Shown here piece after piece: positions 33,574 to 44,319 of a DNA stretch of 64,000 nt. The translations under genes and the position numbers were made by a program. The notes beneath the pieces are model-generated. The model ran no database searches and had not been told where the DNA came from. It saw only the letters and a list, made by a program, of their open reading frames with translations. Source of the stretch: Centrapalus pauciflorus (lineage: Eukaryota > Streptophyta > Magnoliopsida > Asterales > Asteraceae); assembly GCA_020465985.1 (NCBI GenBank), contig JAANYP010001197.1, positions 340,001 to 404,000 of the forward strand. Reading direction: 5' to 3'. Every line of letters begins with the position of its first letter. The stretch's first letter is position 1.

Positions 33574-36528
33574 ATGGGTGATCGGGCTTTCTATAATAAA
33601 CATAACATGGTTATGTCGATGGATAGAGAATTGCCTGAAGCTCAACCGTACCGTCACATGGTCGAATTTTTGACGCAATCGCGGGTCGCTTATGCTCTTA
33701 CCCATAATCTGCAGATCGTTTTGTCGTATGTTCGTCAGTTTTGGGAGCATCTTCAGATTGATTGCTCAGTGACGCCTACAGTCCTACGTACAAGAGTTGG
33801 GGGACAGCCTATAGTATTTTCAGCTGCTATGCTGCGTCAAATTCTACAGCTAGGCACAGAGGATCAGGAGGCGGGGCCTATAGATTTTCCAGTTCATATA
33901 AGGCAAGCGGCATTTTCGCGAATGGGATATGCCCAAGATATTATGAAGGCTTCCTATGTGAAGAGTGGCTTGATTGGCCAATGGCGTTATCTGGTGCACG
34001 TCATTATGGTCTGTTTTGCGTCGAAGAAGGCCGGGTTTGATACTATGGTATCCAAGTTGCAATCGGCATTGATTGCCTTAGTATACAATAAGCGATTCAA
34101 TTTTTCAGAGATGTTCTTTGGGGAGTTTGTGCAACAAATCACAGCTCCCGTCAGAGAAAGATTTTTTATGTACCCACGCTTTGCGATGATGATCATCCGT
34201 CCCTTTTTGCCAAATTTGCCACAACTTCCAGATACACATGGCGTGGCCATTATTGATAAACGGATTTTTGCTGACTGCCAGTCACATAATGCAATAAGGG
34301 CTGAGCAGGTCAAGCCGCAAGTAGCACCTCTATTTGGAGCCATTATTGACCCTGATTTTGTAGCCCCAAAGGGTGATAACTGGGCAGGAGAGGTTCAACA
34401 ACAACAACAACCGCAGCCACAATAACAACAGCAACAGCGTCAGAGGAAAAGAGCTCTGGCTAGACGAGCTCCGGTAGCTAGGCCTTCTTCTCACCGCCAT
34501 TCAGAATCGACTGCAGCTGGTGCATCCACAGAAGTTGCAGGCCCATCGAGTTCGGCCCCCCAAGTTGATCAGAGGACGCAAACTCTTGAAGAAATATGCG
34601 CACAGGGGACAGCCTCGGAGCAACACCTCGCTGAACAACTGGTTCAGGATGTTTTAGAGCCTCCAGATGAGTTCATTGATATTTTTAGGCAGATTGATGA
34701 ATACCAGCCACCTGAGGCTGAGGATATGGACACTAAGGTCCAGGTTGAAGGAGTTGCAGAAGGAGAAAGAATGCAGACTGAGGTTGAGGGTCAAGCAGAG
34801 ACCGCCTCCGAGTCTGACTCTGATTCTAGTTCTGAGGAAATAGGAGAGGTTGAAGCTGTAGATCCGGCTGTCAGAATTGGAAGATATGGATCGAGACTAG
34901 TGGTCATTAGACGAAAACTGACAAGACGAGCAGGTAGAGATGCAGAGGAAGAAGACTCTGATTTTGAAGAGGTTCCACTCGTTCCTAGGCATAGGGCGAG
35001 GCGGCATCGATTCATGCAGGGAGCTCCATCCACCTCGGCTCCTGAACCTGTGATACCAGCTGCTCCATCAACTCCAACCACCGCTCCATCAACATCATCA
35101 ACTACATTCACTGACAATCAGCGGTTCACAGAGCTGAAAGGAAAGGTGGACTTCCAAACAGTCTAAAATTTTCAACTGTCAACAGCAGTGAAAGAGTTAC
35201 AAGCGCATAATGCCAGACTTGATCAAGAAAATGCTGAGTTGAGAACAACAGTAGCTGATCAAGCGTCTGAGATGAAGACTATGAAAACTCTCCTAGAGCA
35301 GTTATTGAAAAATCTGCAAACTCAGGGGGAGAGTAGTTGCAGGGAAGCTGAAGTAAGGAGAGAAGACGATGACGGCAATGATCCTGATGCTGAAAGAGTA
35401 AATGAGCTAGCAGATCTTTCTCAGAAGACTGCTCAGCAAGCACAAATTCAGGGGGAGCCAAGTCAGTCAGGTATGGGAGATAGAGGCGCAGGCGAAGCTT
35501 CAGAGATTGTAGAACAAGAAATGATTGAAGCTTTAATGGATCTTGATGATCAAGATGACTTTGATTGTGATCAAGAAGATTTAGAGGAAGGAGAATTTAT
35601 TCCAGGAGAGATTGTGGACTGGAAATCTGATGATGAAGTTGTGGAAGATGAAGACGACGATGTTGATGAAGTGATCATCCCTAAGCAGCCTATCACAGAA
35701 CAATATGTGCATAATGATCAAAACGTGATAGACATAGATGAGATTAAATTAGCTTCTATGGATGATTCCGAATCTGACACAGCTGATAAGGAGCAAACTA
35801 GAGAAGATCTGATAAAGCTTTGGTTCAGGAAGGAAGAAAAGAAGACAGATCTGAAGATGAAGAAAAGAAGGAGAGTGCCAAGTCCTGGAAATCTCTCAGG
35901 AGGAATACTGAGCTGGTTCTTTGATAGAGAACTGCAGCTATTCGTGCTGAAGAGAAGAGATGGCCTTCAATACTTGAGGAGAACTTTCAAGGTGTTCAAC
36001 ACACTGCCCAAGTGTGAAGTGAAAGAGTTGGCTTGGAAAGAACTGATCAATCTAGGAGACGACCCATATGCTGAAGTTGTTGCTAAGATTATACGAAGGG
36101 AGGGTCGATCTGGAATATTTGAAAGGATTAAGCCAAGATCAGGTAAAAGAATTGAAGATCTGTCACGAATAGATCCCCACACTAGAAATCCTTGGGCTAG
36201 GATGGTTTACAAGCCAATCCGATGCCTCAAGAAAGTGTCGATGAAGTCAATGCCACAGGATGTGCTGAGCAACATGAAGTGGTGGTATGTTGACAATGAG
36301 ACGGCGGAAGCAGTGATGGAGGACTATGAGGACAAAGTAATTTTGAAAGTATACGATCCACTGCATTTGATCAACCTATCGAAGGACGACCTGAGAAAGC
36401 TTCATGATCAGCCGATCTTCTTTCATGAAGGCTGGAGATCAGAAGGCAGGAAGTTCCAGAAGATAGTTAGCGTTTGTATAGATCAGGGATTGTATGCTGG
36501 TAGTAGTTTATATAGCTCTTGTACTTAG
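33574..36528 (+). pseudogene. Accessory protein of family S, near-intact copy (984 codons)
   Basis: One reading frame from MGDRAFYNKHNMVMSMD to the stop at 36526, broken only by TAA at 34423 and 35164, each one base from CAA. Domain order: N-terminal globular domain (residues 1-270; QFWEHLQIDC, VLRTRVGGQPIVFS, MLRQILQLG, GLIGQWRYLVHVIMVCF, KRFNFSEMFFGEF, MYPRF); Gln-rich then Ser/Pro-rich linker; acidic serine stretch (residues 415-430); coiled coil (about 535-590, VKELQAHNARLDQENAELR); acidic region (640-720); C-terminal domain (760-984; ILSWFFDRELQLFVLKRRDG, then KVYDPLHLINLSKDDLRKLH). No signal peptide, membrane helix or catalytic motif, so an envelope role is unlikely. The N-terminal domain resembles that of D1. 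The start is fixed by the acceptor three bases upstream and by copy C. PPT follows 31 bp after the stop. Confidence 0.75.
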
Positions 36529-36558
36529 ACAAAATATATATAGTTAGAAGCTATCGTC

Positions 36559-36569
36559 AAGGGGGAGTC
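36559..36569 (+). other. Polypurine tract of core B
   Basis: AAGGGGGAGTC directly before the LTR start TGTTAGTGCATCC, within the conserved context GCTATCGTC. Confidence 0.85.
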
Positions 36570-37149
36570 TGTTAGTGCATCCTGTGTGACGATAGCAGTC
36601 TAAGTATAGACGATATTTTGTAATTGTCAATTTGTTCGTAATTGCATACGTGTTGATATATGTTTGTAATATGTTTGATAATAATATATGTTTGATATTG
36701 ATTGTATGTATGTTTGAACTTGGTGTAATTGATGTGTTACAATAAGTTCAAACATAAGTTCAAAAGATAAGTTCAAACATAAGTTTAAAGGTAAGTTCAA
36801 AGTAACTGGTTCGAACTTATGGAGGACAAGTTCGAAAGGCCTTGGGCTTAGTCGAACTTGTCCTGGGCAAGTTCGAATCAGGTGATATTATTTGGTGTTA
36901 ATTCGTTTTAATTAACAAATTTTGTAGAATTCGATAAGAGATTAGTGCAGAGGCGATCTCGAACTTGCAAGGCGATTTTGTGTTTGTTCTTGGAGAGAAT
37001 CACGTGTCGGGGCGTTCTAGTGTTTGTCTATCATCGTGTGTGTGTCCATGTTCTGTGTGTGTGATCTATCCGTCAAACCGCTAACGAGGATTCCGCACTC
37101 GTTGGACGGTGTCGCATCAAGGTAGGATCCGTAGGAAGGCGTCCTTACA
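36570..37149 (+). repeat. 3' LTR of core B (580 bp)
   Basis: It starts TGTTAGTGCATCC and ends GGCGTCCTTACA. The R-U5 part matches LTRs A and C (AACGAGGATTCC, CGTTGG, GGTGTCGC). U3 carries AAGTTCAAA words and a few TTCGAA palindromes but lacks the TTCTTGAA/TTCTAGAA array and the second PPT, so B is another LTR subtype. Its end abuts the coding sequence of the C accessory gene at 37150. Confidence 0.85.
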
Positions 37150-38656
37150 AAGTGGATGGAATCGTAGTGGATGTGGATGGAGCGGTGGTTGCGGCAGATG
37201 GAACGGTAGTTGAGGTAGATGGAGCTCCCTGACCTGTGCGTTGTCACTTTGATCTCTGATGAGTAGCAATCACTGCTTTCTCTTCTATGATAAAATCTGT
37301 ATCACCTTCATCTTCACCTCGGAGAGCAGGGCGTGTCATCTTTCGCCTGCTCACAACAACTCTTGATCCGTATCTTTCAAAGGAGATTGTTGGATTATCA
37401 TCTTCAGCTTCCTCCTCGTCTGAGCTAGATTTTGATTCTGATTCTGAATTAGTCTCTACCTGACCTTCTGTCACTTCATCCCTACTCTCTGTCCTTGTTG
37501 TCGCTTCTTCACGACTTTCTGTCCTTATAGTTGCAGGATCTGGAGGCTGATATTCATCAATCTGCCTAAATATATCATCTAGATCAGTAGGCGGCTCCAA
37601 AATATCCTGAACTAGCTGCTCTGCAACGTTTTCTAGTGCAGCTGCTCCTTGTTCAAAAATTTCTTCCAACGTTTGCATCCTTGGGTCAACCTGAGGTCCC
37701 GATGTGGAAGCCTCAGCTGCCGCTATACTTGATCTTGGTCATGGAGTTGACCTAGCAACCAGAGCTCGGCGAGCCGGTGCTTGTTGTTGAGGTTGTTGAG
37801 GTTGAGGTTGTTGTTGTTGAGGTTGTTGCTGTGGTGCGTCACCTACCCAATCATCGCCTTCGGGGGAAATAAAATCTGGATCAATAACTGCACCAAAGAT
37901 AGGAGCCACCTGTGGCCTTACTTGCTCAGCCCTTCACGCATTGTGGGACTGGCAGTCGGTAAAAATTCTCTTATCAATGATTGTTACGCCAGTTTGCTCT
38001 GGCAGCGTCGGTAAGTCTGGCAGGACATGGAGAATGATCAACATAATGAAGCGCGGGTACATGAGAAACCTTTCTCGGGTGGGAGCGAAAATCTGATGAA
38101 CAAACTCCCCAAAGAACATCTCTGAGAAACTAAACTTCTTATTGTAGATGAGGGAGATCATTGTTGATTGAAGTTTGGACACCATTGTGTCGAGACCCGC
38201 TTTCTTTGGAGCAAAGCAAACCATGATCACATGGACCAGATATCTCCAATGGCCAATAAGGCCGCTTTTAACGTAGGAAGCTTTGGTTATATCTTGTGCA
38301 TAGCCCATTCGGAGGAAGGCAGCTTACCTTATGGGCATCGGGAAGTCAATAGGGCCAGTTTCTTGATCAACTGTCCCCAGTTGCAAAATTTGACGTAGAT
38401 GATCATCAGAAAAAGCTATCGGACGTCCACCTACTCTTGTACGCAAAACTGTAGGTGTCACGGTGCAGTCAACTTGCAAATGCTGCCAAAATTGCCGAAC
38501 GTATTGAAGCATGATTGGCTGGTTGTGAGTTAGAGCATACGCCACTCGGGAATGTGACAGGAACTCTATCATTTGCCGATACGGCTGAGCCTCTGGTAGC
38601 TGGAGGTCGACAGCCATCACCATATTATGCTTATTGAAGAATGCTCTATCTCCCAT
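37150..38656 (-). pseudogene. Accessory protein of core C, cut by core B
   Basis: Minus-strand counterpart of the B accessory gene: MGDRAFFNKHNMVMAVD, VRQFWQHLQVDCT, LRQILQLGTVDQETGPIDF, WRYLVHVIMVCFAPKK, FSFSEMFFGEFVHQI, MYPRF, a Gln/Pro-rich linker and an acidic Ser/Glu stretch. Stops lie at 38323 and 37931 and another at 37244, with a stop also near 37740. The gene ends abruptly at 37150 in the Ser/Thr/Pro-rich linker (equivalent to about residue 515 of B), where the LTR of B begins. The rest, coiled coil to C-terminus, is not found on this side. Confidence 0.8.
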
Positions 38657-38658
38657 AT

Positions 38659-39180
38659 CTGTACACAATGTATTTACATAACCAGTTAGAAATTAATAAT
38701 TAAAATTTTAAGTTGTTCGAACTTGTATAAATTCGAACTTGATTAAGTTCGAATTTAACATCTTCGAATTTACTTAAATTCGAGACTGTAACTTATTCGA
38801 ACTTAATTGAGTTCGAACAGTCTTTTGACCTTCGAACTTACTTAAGTTCGAGAAATCTATTTGAACGTGTCTGACCTCGAACTTATAGATATTTTAACAA
38901 GTTCGAAAGCCTGACAAGATCGAATCTGAAGAACAAGTTCGAAGTCGGCCATATTTAACTTCAAAACCATGATTTTCACCAAATTTGACTTAATTAACAG
39001 TAAAATCTAGTCCTAGTTGGTTCTAATTAAGATTATATGTCATTAATTTTAAGTTTTTGCTTTTAAAACTTGTGATTTAAGTCACCTAGTTTTAAATGAC
39101 ACTAAACTCAAAATTACTCGATTTTAGCCACAAAAATGTCCTAAACTAACACTTACTTAGTATTAGATTGTTCAGTACAC
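38659..39180 (-). other. Putative 5' UTR intron, core C
   Basis: 522 nt in sense direction from GTGTACTGAAC to TTGTGTACAG, with CTAAC about 25 nt before the acceptor. Same position as in B, with only moderate sequence identity, so the splice signals are better kept than the rest. Confidence 0.65.
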
Positions 39181-39430
39181 CTAAGTGTGTGGGTATGTTC
39201 GAGGACCAGTAGGAAAACTTCGAGAAACAGTGGATATTCGAATTTCGACAAGTTCGTTCGCTAAGTTCGAGATCGCTCAGACAAGTTCGAGATGTTAAGT
39301 TCGAAGATAAGTGCATTAAATGAAGCATCGTTGACCTATCTATATCCAACCACCTTTGAACTTAGGTAGTTCGAACTTGCAACAGGGTCGAATGTATCTT
39401 CGAACTTGTTTGATGTTCGAACTTGATTGA
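38715..39430 (-). repeat. Array of TTCGAA palindromes upstream of the C accessory gene
   Basis: The same word as in B: many TTCGAA sites, often as AAGTTCGAA or TTCGAACTT, across intron, exon and promoter. Confidence 0.85.
39181..39347 (-). promoter_or_regulatory. Putative internal promoter and 5' UTR exon, core C
   Basis: GGATATAGATAGG (minus strand, 39335-39347) corresponds to the TATA box of B; downstream CTTCATTTAA is shared with B. The exon ends CACACTTAG|GTGTAC. Confidence 0.6.
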
Positions 39431-40648
39431 AAATTTGAAAATTCTTGAATAAAATCCAACTTTTTAAACTTTTTCACTTAACGTAATTTTTTCAACTTTG
39501 CAATACATTTACACTAAGCAACAGATTATCACGCGATTTTCTTTCTCCAACTAAAAATGCATCCTAGTAATTTTGACCTTTTCCTATTTATTAAAAATTA
39601 AAATTAAAATAAATAAAATAAAATAAATTAGAATTAACTTAAAAATAATTTATGAGGAAAAATATACTACCAGAATATTTTTGCGAGATAGTCGAAGAAG
39701 GTTCAATCAGATAGCGGTGTCAAACGCACTTTCAGTATTTCACTTTCACACTTAGGAATTTTTATTCCTTTGTTGTTTGTCGTGATATACATTTCAAGTC
39801 GATTGTCGTATGTTTTTCCCTTTAAACATTCAACACTTTTGGAAATTCCTTTGGCCTTCTTATTTATCAAGAAACTACCTTACGTGTCCCATACTTAGAC
39901 ATACTTCTATGATCAAGCCAGACACACAATGAGTATAACTTTTTGGTATTGCAAATTTTCTTTAAAAGGCAAACGCCGGACACAGTTCTGTATTTACATA
40001 CAACAGAGTGTCTTAGTTTGTCTTAGATTTCCTCTTATGTTAGCAAGACAGCGGTGACAGGTCTATACTCACGTACAACAAAGCGACTTATCTTGTTAGC
40101 TTAAATCAAAACAGCGGTGACAGGTTTGTACTCACGTATAACAAAGCGACTTGTTTAGACTTCCTTTACTTTTCAAAACCTTTTCTTTCTTTGTATAAGA
40201 TGTTTTTTGATGTTGGTATACATCCCCCAGATAAATTTGTATACCTCATTTATAATCATTGTCTGTATGTCTCTAACATAGAAATTAAGACCTTTTGGTC
40301 ATACATCTAAGTTAGTTACACATATGACATTTTCTTGATTATTTTATTAGCTGTTAGGATTTCCTTCATGTATTAAGCCTACCAACACATCAGACTAGAA
40401 TGTGTATGTCACTTAGATTTTATGGTGCATTATGTGTGAAAGCTCAACACTTAGAGTTTGTTTAGACGGTGCTAATTTTCGTCAGTTTGAACCTATGATT
40501 CTAAGACTTAACTCATTTTTTGATATTCTCTTTTTTTGAGATTTTTATGATTTTCTCTCTTTTTTCTTTTGTTTTTCATTTATAAGAAAAATAAGCTGAT
40601 AAACTAAACTAATAACTTACTATAAAAAGAAAATCTACTAAGGTCAAG
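39431..40648 (-). other. Conserved post-pol spacer of core C
   Basis: No gene. Matches the spacers of A, B and H. It holds the twin stem-loops at 40041-40098 (TAGCAAGA/TCTTGTTA) and 40104-40161 (AATCAAAACA/TGTTTAGACT); both stems have decayed by one or two changes. Confidence 0.7.
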
Positions 40649-42292
40649 TTACTCTGGATTACACATGCCATTTACTTGAAGTAACAATTCAAAGCGTGAC
40701 TTATTAAATGCTTTTGGGAATAAATTTGCATTATTGTCTTCCATTGCAACTATTAACAGTTCTATCAAGTTCTTTTCAGCATAATCACATATAAAATGAT
40801 GTCTTATGTCTATGTGCTTTGTCTTACTGTGTTTAACTGGATTATTTGTTATAGAAATTGTTGATTGATTGTTTATCCTAATGGGAGTATGAGTATAAGT
40901 CAAACCGTAATACCGCAATTGTTGTTGGATCCACAAAACCTTGGAACAGCAACTACCAGCAGCAACATAGTCGGCCTCGCACGTTGATATGGCTATCGAA
41001 GTTTGTTTATTGCATTGCCAGGATACAAGCCTCACTCCAAGGAACTGACAACCTCCAGTTGTTGATTTCCGGTTCAAGCTACATCCACCATAGTCAGAGT
41101 CCGTGTACGCCTCCAATTCCAGATCTCCATCAGCATGATACCAAAGTCCCAGCTTCGGTTTCGAATTCAGGTATCTCAGAATTTGCTTCACGGCTTTCAT
41201 ATGCATCTCCTTTGGATTTGCTTGAAACATAGCACAAATACACACAACAAACATAATGTCAGGTCTAGAAGCAGTAAAATACATAAGTGACCCGATCATA
41301 GCCCGATATAGAGTCGGATCCACATCAGTATCACTATCTGTACTCGGTCCAAGATTGTGATTCACTTGAATCGGAGTACTAAAGTGTGCGGTCAGCTTTG
41401 TTCCTTCCATCCCGAAGCGCTCCAAAATGTCGTAGACATACTTCGTCTGATGAATGAACATTCCTTCTTTCCTTTGTTCAACTTGCAAACCAAGAAAGAA
41501 GTTCAGCTCTCCCATAGCACTCATCTCAAATTTCGACTTCATGACCTTTTCAAAGTCATCGCACATCTGCTCGTTTGACGACCCGAAAATGATGTCGTCC
41601 AGGTACACTTGTACTAAGATAAAATCTTCTCCTTTCCTTTTCACGAATAACGTACTATCAATTCTCCCTCTTTCAAACCCATTGTCTAAAAGATGAGTTG
41701 ACAGTGTCTCATACCAAGCCCTAGGTGCCTGATGTAATCCATATAGAGCCTTATCAAGTCGATATACTCTGTCGGGATACTTTGGATCAGTAAACCCTGG
41801 CGGTTGTTCGACATACACCAATTCCTTCACCTTGCTGTACAAGAATGCACTCTTGACGTCGAGTTGATATACCTTAAACCCTTTGAAGGATGCGAAAGCC
41901 AAAAACAAACGAATCGCCTCAAGCCTCCCCACTGGTGCAAACACTTCGTTGTAATCTATTCCTTCTTCCTGGTTGAATCCTTTTACCACGAGTCTTGCCT
42001 TGTTGTGAGTAACTATACCCCGATCATCCTTTTTGCACTTAAAGACCCATTTGGTCTCTATAGAAACTTCTCCTCGAGGTAACGGCACTAACTCCCATAC
42101 TTCAAGCTTTTTGAACTGTGACAGTTCCTCTTGCATGGCTTCAACCCAAGAATTGTCTTTCAGTGCCATTTGCACGTTTTTCGGCTCTACTTGTGAGATA
42201 AAACACGAGTATAAACACGTGTGAAACGCCTCGGAGTCGTTGATCATCGATAACAGTACCGTGTTATTATTCACACTACTCCTAGTTCTCAC
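40649..42292 (-). pseudogene. RT-RNase H of core C: open 547-codon frame with altered active sites
   Basis: One uninterrupted frame from MRTRSSVNNNTVLLSM to MCNPE. RT blocks: WVEAMQEELSQFKKLEVWEL, TKWVFKCKKDDRG, RLEAIRLFLAFASFKGFKVY, VYVEQPPGFTDPKYPDRVY, GLHQAPRAWYETLSTHLLD, and the catalytic box VYLDDIIFGSS, with Leu in place of the usual Val. FFLGLQVEQ and SRPDIMF follow. RNase H has AYTDSDYGGCS and CEADYVAAGS, but the third acidic residue is lost: INNQSTIS where A and H have DNQST. So the frame is open yet RNase H is probably dead. It is part of a defective element: integrase upstream is broken and gag-PR are missing. The PG-rich VPVARLE block reads VGRLE. Confidence 0.85.
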
Positions 42293-43230
42293 AACAGTAT
42301 TAGGATTCCCTATGATACTCTCAATTGGATGATCCTTGTTTATCCTCGATGTCTCTATCTCATCGACCTGAAGATTATCTCTTAGGTTTGATCCTATTTC
42401 ACCTAACGGGGGTATGACTTCAGACGGTATATTCTCTTCCTCATGATCACTGTCCTCAGAGTTAGAATTATTCGTCTGATTCTCATTTGTAGGTAATTCA
42501 GGTTCATTCTCTGTTGGAGACCCATCTTCTGTCGTTGTAGGCTCAGATGTTGATGGAATGCTTGACTTTGGAAAACCTCAGTACTCGTCATTAAGGTTTA
42601 ATGATGAGAAGACATTTTCCACTGTACCTGCATTTCCACTAAACGGTATGTTAAATAATTCAAACAAAGAGTCATAATCAAATAACCATTCAGGACCAGT
42701 TTGGGGTTCATGTGAATAATTTGTTATGTCAATGTTAAACACAATCTCAACCGTAATATTTTTTTGTTAAAAACCCTTTTGTTTGGTGAATTAGGAACAT
42801 AACCTAGGAAGTATCCTTTGTCAGCCTTTTCACCAAACTTAGGATGATGTTTTGTTTTCAGTAAAGTACATGGTACCCCAAACGGTTCAAAGCCAGTTAA
42901 ATTTGGTGGTCTTTCATTCAGAACTTCATAACAGGTTTTGTTCAGTGATTTGATAGTAAGGACCTGATTTAAAAGATGACAAGCGGTATTCACTGCCTCC
43001 CCTTAAAACATAGTAGGAAGCTTTGAATCCGAGAGCATGGTACTTGCTGCCTCAATCAGAGTCCTGTTCTTACGTTCTGCCACCCCATTTTGTTGTGGCT
43101 CATAAGGTTCACTAAGTTGATGCACTATGCCTTTAGATAGACAATATACATCAATTACGGCATTCTTAAATTCGGTTCCGTTATCACTCCAGATACGTTT
43201 TACCCTTGTCCCGTATGAAAAAAAATGAAC
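42293..43230 (-). pseudogene. Integrase core and C-terminus of core C
   Basis: Sense reading starts abruptly with RVKRIWSDNGTEFKNAV (about 43210), carrying the second acidic residue of the integrase triad, continues to EPYEPQQNGVAERKNRTLIE with the Glu, then LPTMF, a stop where Trp is expected, and GEAVNTACHLLNQVLTIKS, GYFLGYVPNSPNKRVFNK. An acidic linker leads to the RT frame at 42292. Frameshifts near 42770 and 42590. Upstream of 43220 the 5' leader follows directly, so gag, protease and the integrase N-terminus are deleted; the breakpoint differs from that in B. Confidence 0.8.
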
Positions 43231-43402
43231 ACAGATTAAACCAATGTTTTTAAGATTTCGACTGAAAAAAATGAAATAATGTGAATTTTTCCCTGTTACC
43301 TCTCTTGTAGAACTCAGAAAAACTTAGAAAATAGTGATTTTTCCAGTAAAAAATGTCAAGAAACCAAGAATGATCGTATGAACACGAACAACACTCTTTA
43401 TA
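43231..43402 (-). other. 5' leader of core C
   Basis: Downstream of the primer site in sense direction; matches the leader of B for about 170 nt (TTCTTGGTTTCTTGAC, AAAATTCACATTA), then ends at the deletion joined to integrase. Confidence 0.7.
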
Positions 43403-43414
43403 GCTCTGATACCA
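43403..43414 (-). other. Primer binding site of core C
   Basis: Sense TGGTATCAGAGC, two bases after the LTR end TTACA. Complementary to initiator tRNA-Met. Confidence 0.95.
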
Positions 43415-43812
43415 CTTGTAAGGTCACCTACCTATGGATCTGATCTTGACGCGACACCTTCCAACGAGTGCGGAATCCTCGTTAGGGGTTTAACGGATCG
43501 ATCACACACACGGAAACCCGGAGACGAACACAATGATAGCCGATACGACGAACGGCCCGACACATGTATTTCTCTGAAACGACTCTCTGAAATCTCACAA
43601 GTTCGTACGTGCACTATACGAGCACTGAATGCTAATCTCTACAAAAGTCTCTGAATAAAACGAACGGATGCTCTGTTTGCTCTCAAGTTCGACAGAACCT
43701 CTGAGCCGTCAAAGAACGTTGAGTTCACAATGATAAGTTCAATATATAGCCGATAGGTTCGTGTAGACGCTCCTCCACGAACTTATTCTCATAAGTTTGT
43801 GTAGACGCTCCA

Positions 43813-44100
43813 CTTGAACTTATCTTTGAACTTGTTCTTGAACTTGTCTTTGAACTCGTTCTTGAACTTATCTTTGAACTTTTTCTAGAACTTATCTTTG
43901 AACTTGTTCTTGAACTTATCTTTGAACTTGTTCTTGAACTTGTTCTTGAACTTGTTCTTGAACTTATCTTTGAACTTATTCGAGAACTTATCTTTGAACT
44001 TGTTCTAGAACTTATCTTTGAACTTATTCTAGAACTTATCTTTGAACTTAATCTAGAACTTATTCTAGAACTTATACTAGAACTTAATCTAGAACTTAAT
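43813..44100 (-). promoter_or_regulatory. Tandem heat-shock-element-like array in LTR C
   Basis: Same 12/24-bp units as LTR A but longer: eleven TTCnnGAA sites in about 290 bp, upstream of TATA in sense direction. The number of units differs between LTRs, so the array expands and contracts. Confidence 0.65.
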
Positions 44101-44199
44101 ATGATAGTCTAGAACTTAACATGCAAATGTAAACATCATACACAATCATGATATCAATAACAAAACTAGACTGTTGTCGTCACATCGGATGTACCAACA

Positions 44200-44314
44200 G
44201 ACTCCCCCTTGACGATAGCTTCTAGTTGTCGTTCATTGATTGTAATAGACTATCAAATTCAGAGACTATGAATACCGAAACTAGATAGCTATTGTCATAT
44301 CAGGTGTATCAACA
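44200..44314 (-). repeat. Second PPT and LTR-start unit inside LTR C (115 bp)
   Basis: As in LTR A: sense TGTTGATACACC at the outer end and, 115 bp inward, AAGGGGGAGTC followed by TGTTGGTACATCCG. Confidence 0.8.
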
Positions 44315-44319
44315 GATAA

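Larger units (their letters stand above)
22677..44314. mobile_element. Composite insertion E: three family S cores between two LTRs, GATAA duplication
   Basis: Both outer LTRs read in minus direction (22677-23537 and 43417-44314) and are flanked by the same GATAA; joining the flanks restores the D1-type reading of D2 (compare 9735-9760). Inside lie core A (-, to 28352), core B (+, 28353-37149) and core C (-, 37150-43416). A and B meet head to head at B's primer binding site; B's 3' LTR end meets C inside its accessory gene. The outer LTRs agree at about 95% in the first 360 bp by eye, so they probably came in as one element. Confidence 0.8.
43417..44314 (-). repeat. 5' LTR of core C (898 bp)
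   Basis: Plus-strand ends TGTAAGGTCACC and GTGTATCAACA, followed by the GATAA duplication. A TATA box lies at 43741-43750. U3 contains the tandem array 43813-44100 with six TTCTTGAA, four TTCTAGAA and one TTCGAGAA site, and a second PPT at 44200-44211 inside the LTR. R-U5 is about 95% like that of LTR A by eye. Confidence 0.9.

Noticed and set aside
33574..36528. Accessory gene as viral-type envelope
   Set aside because: No signal peptide, transmembrane helix or cysteine pattern; soluble, acidic, coiled-coil protein.
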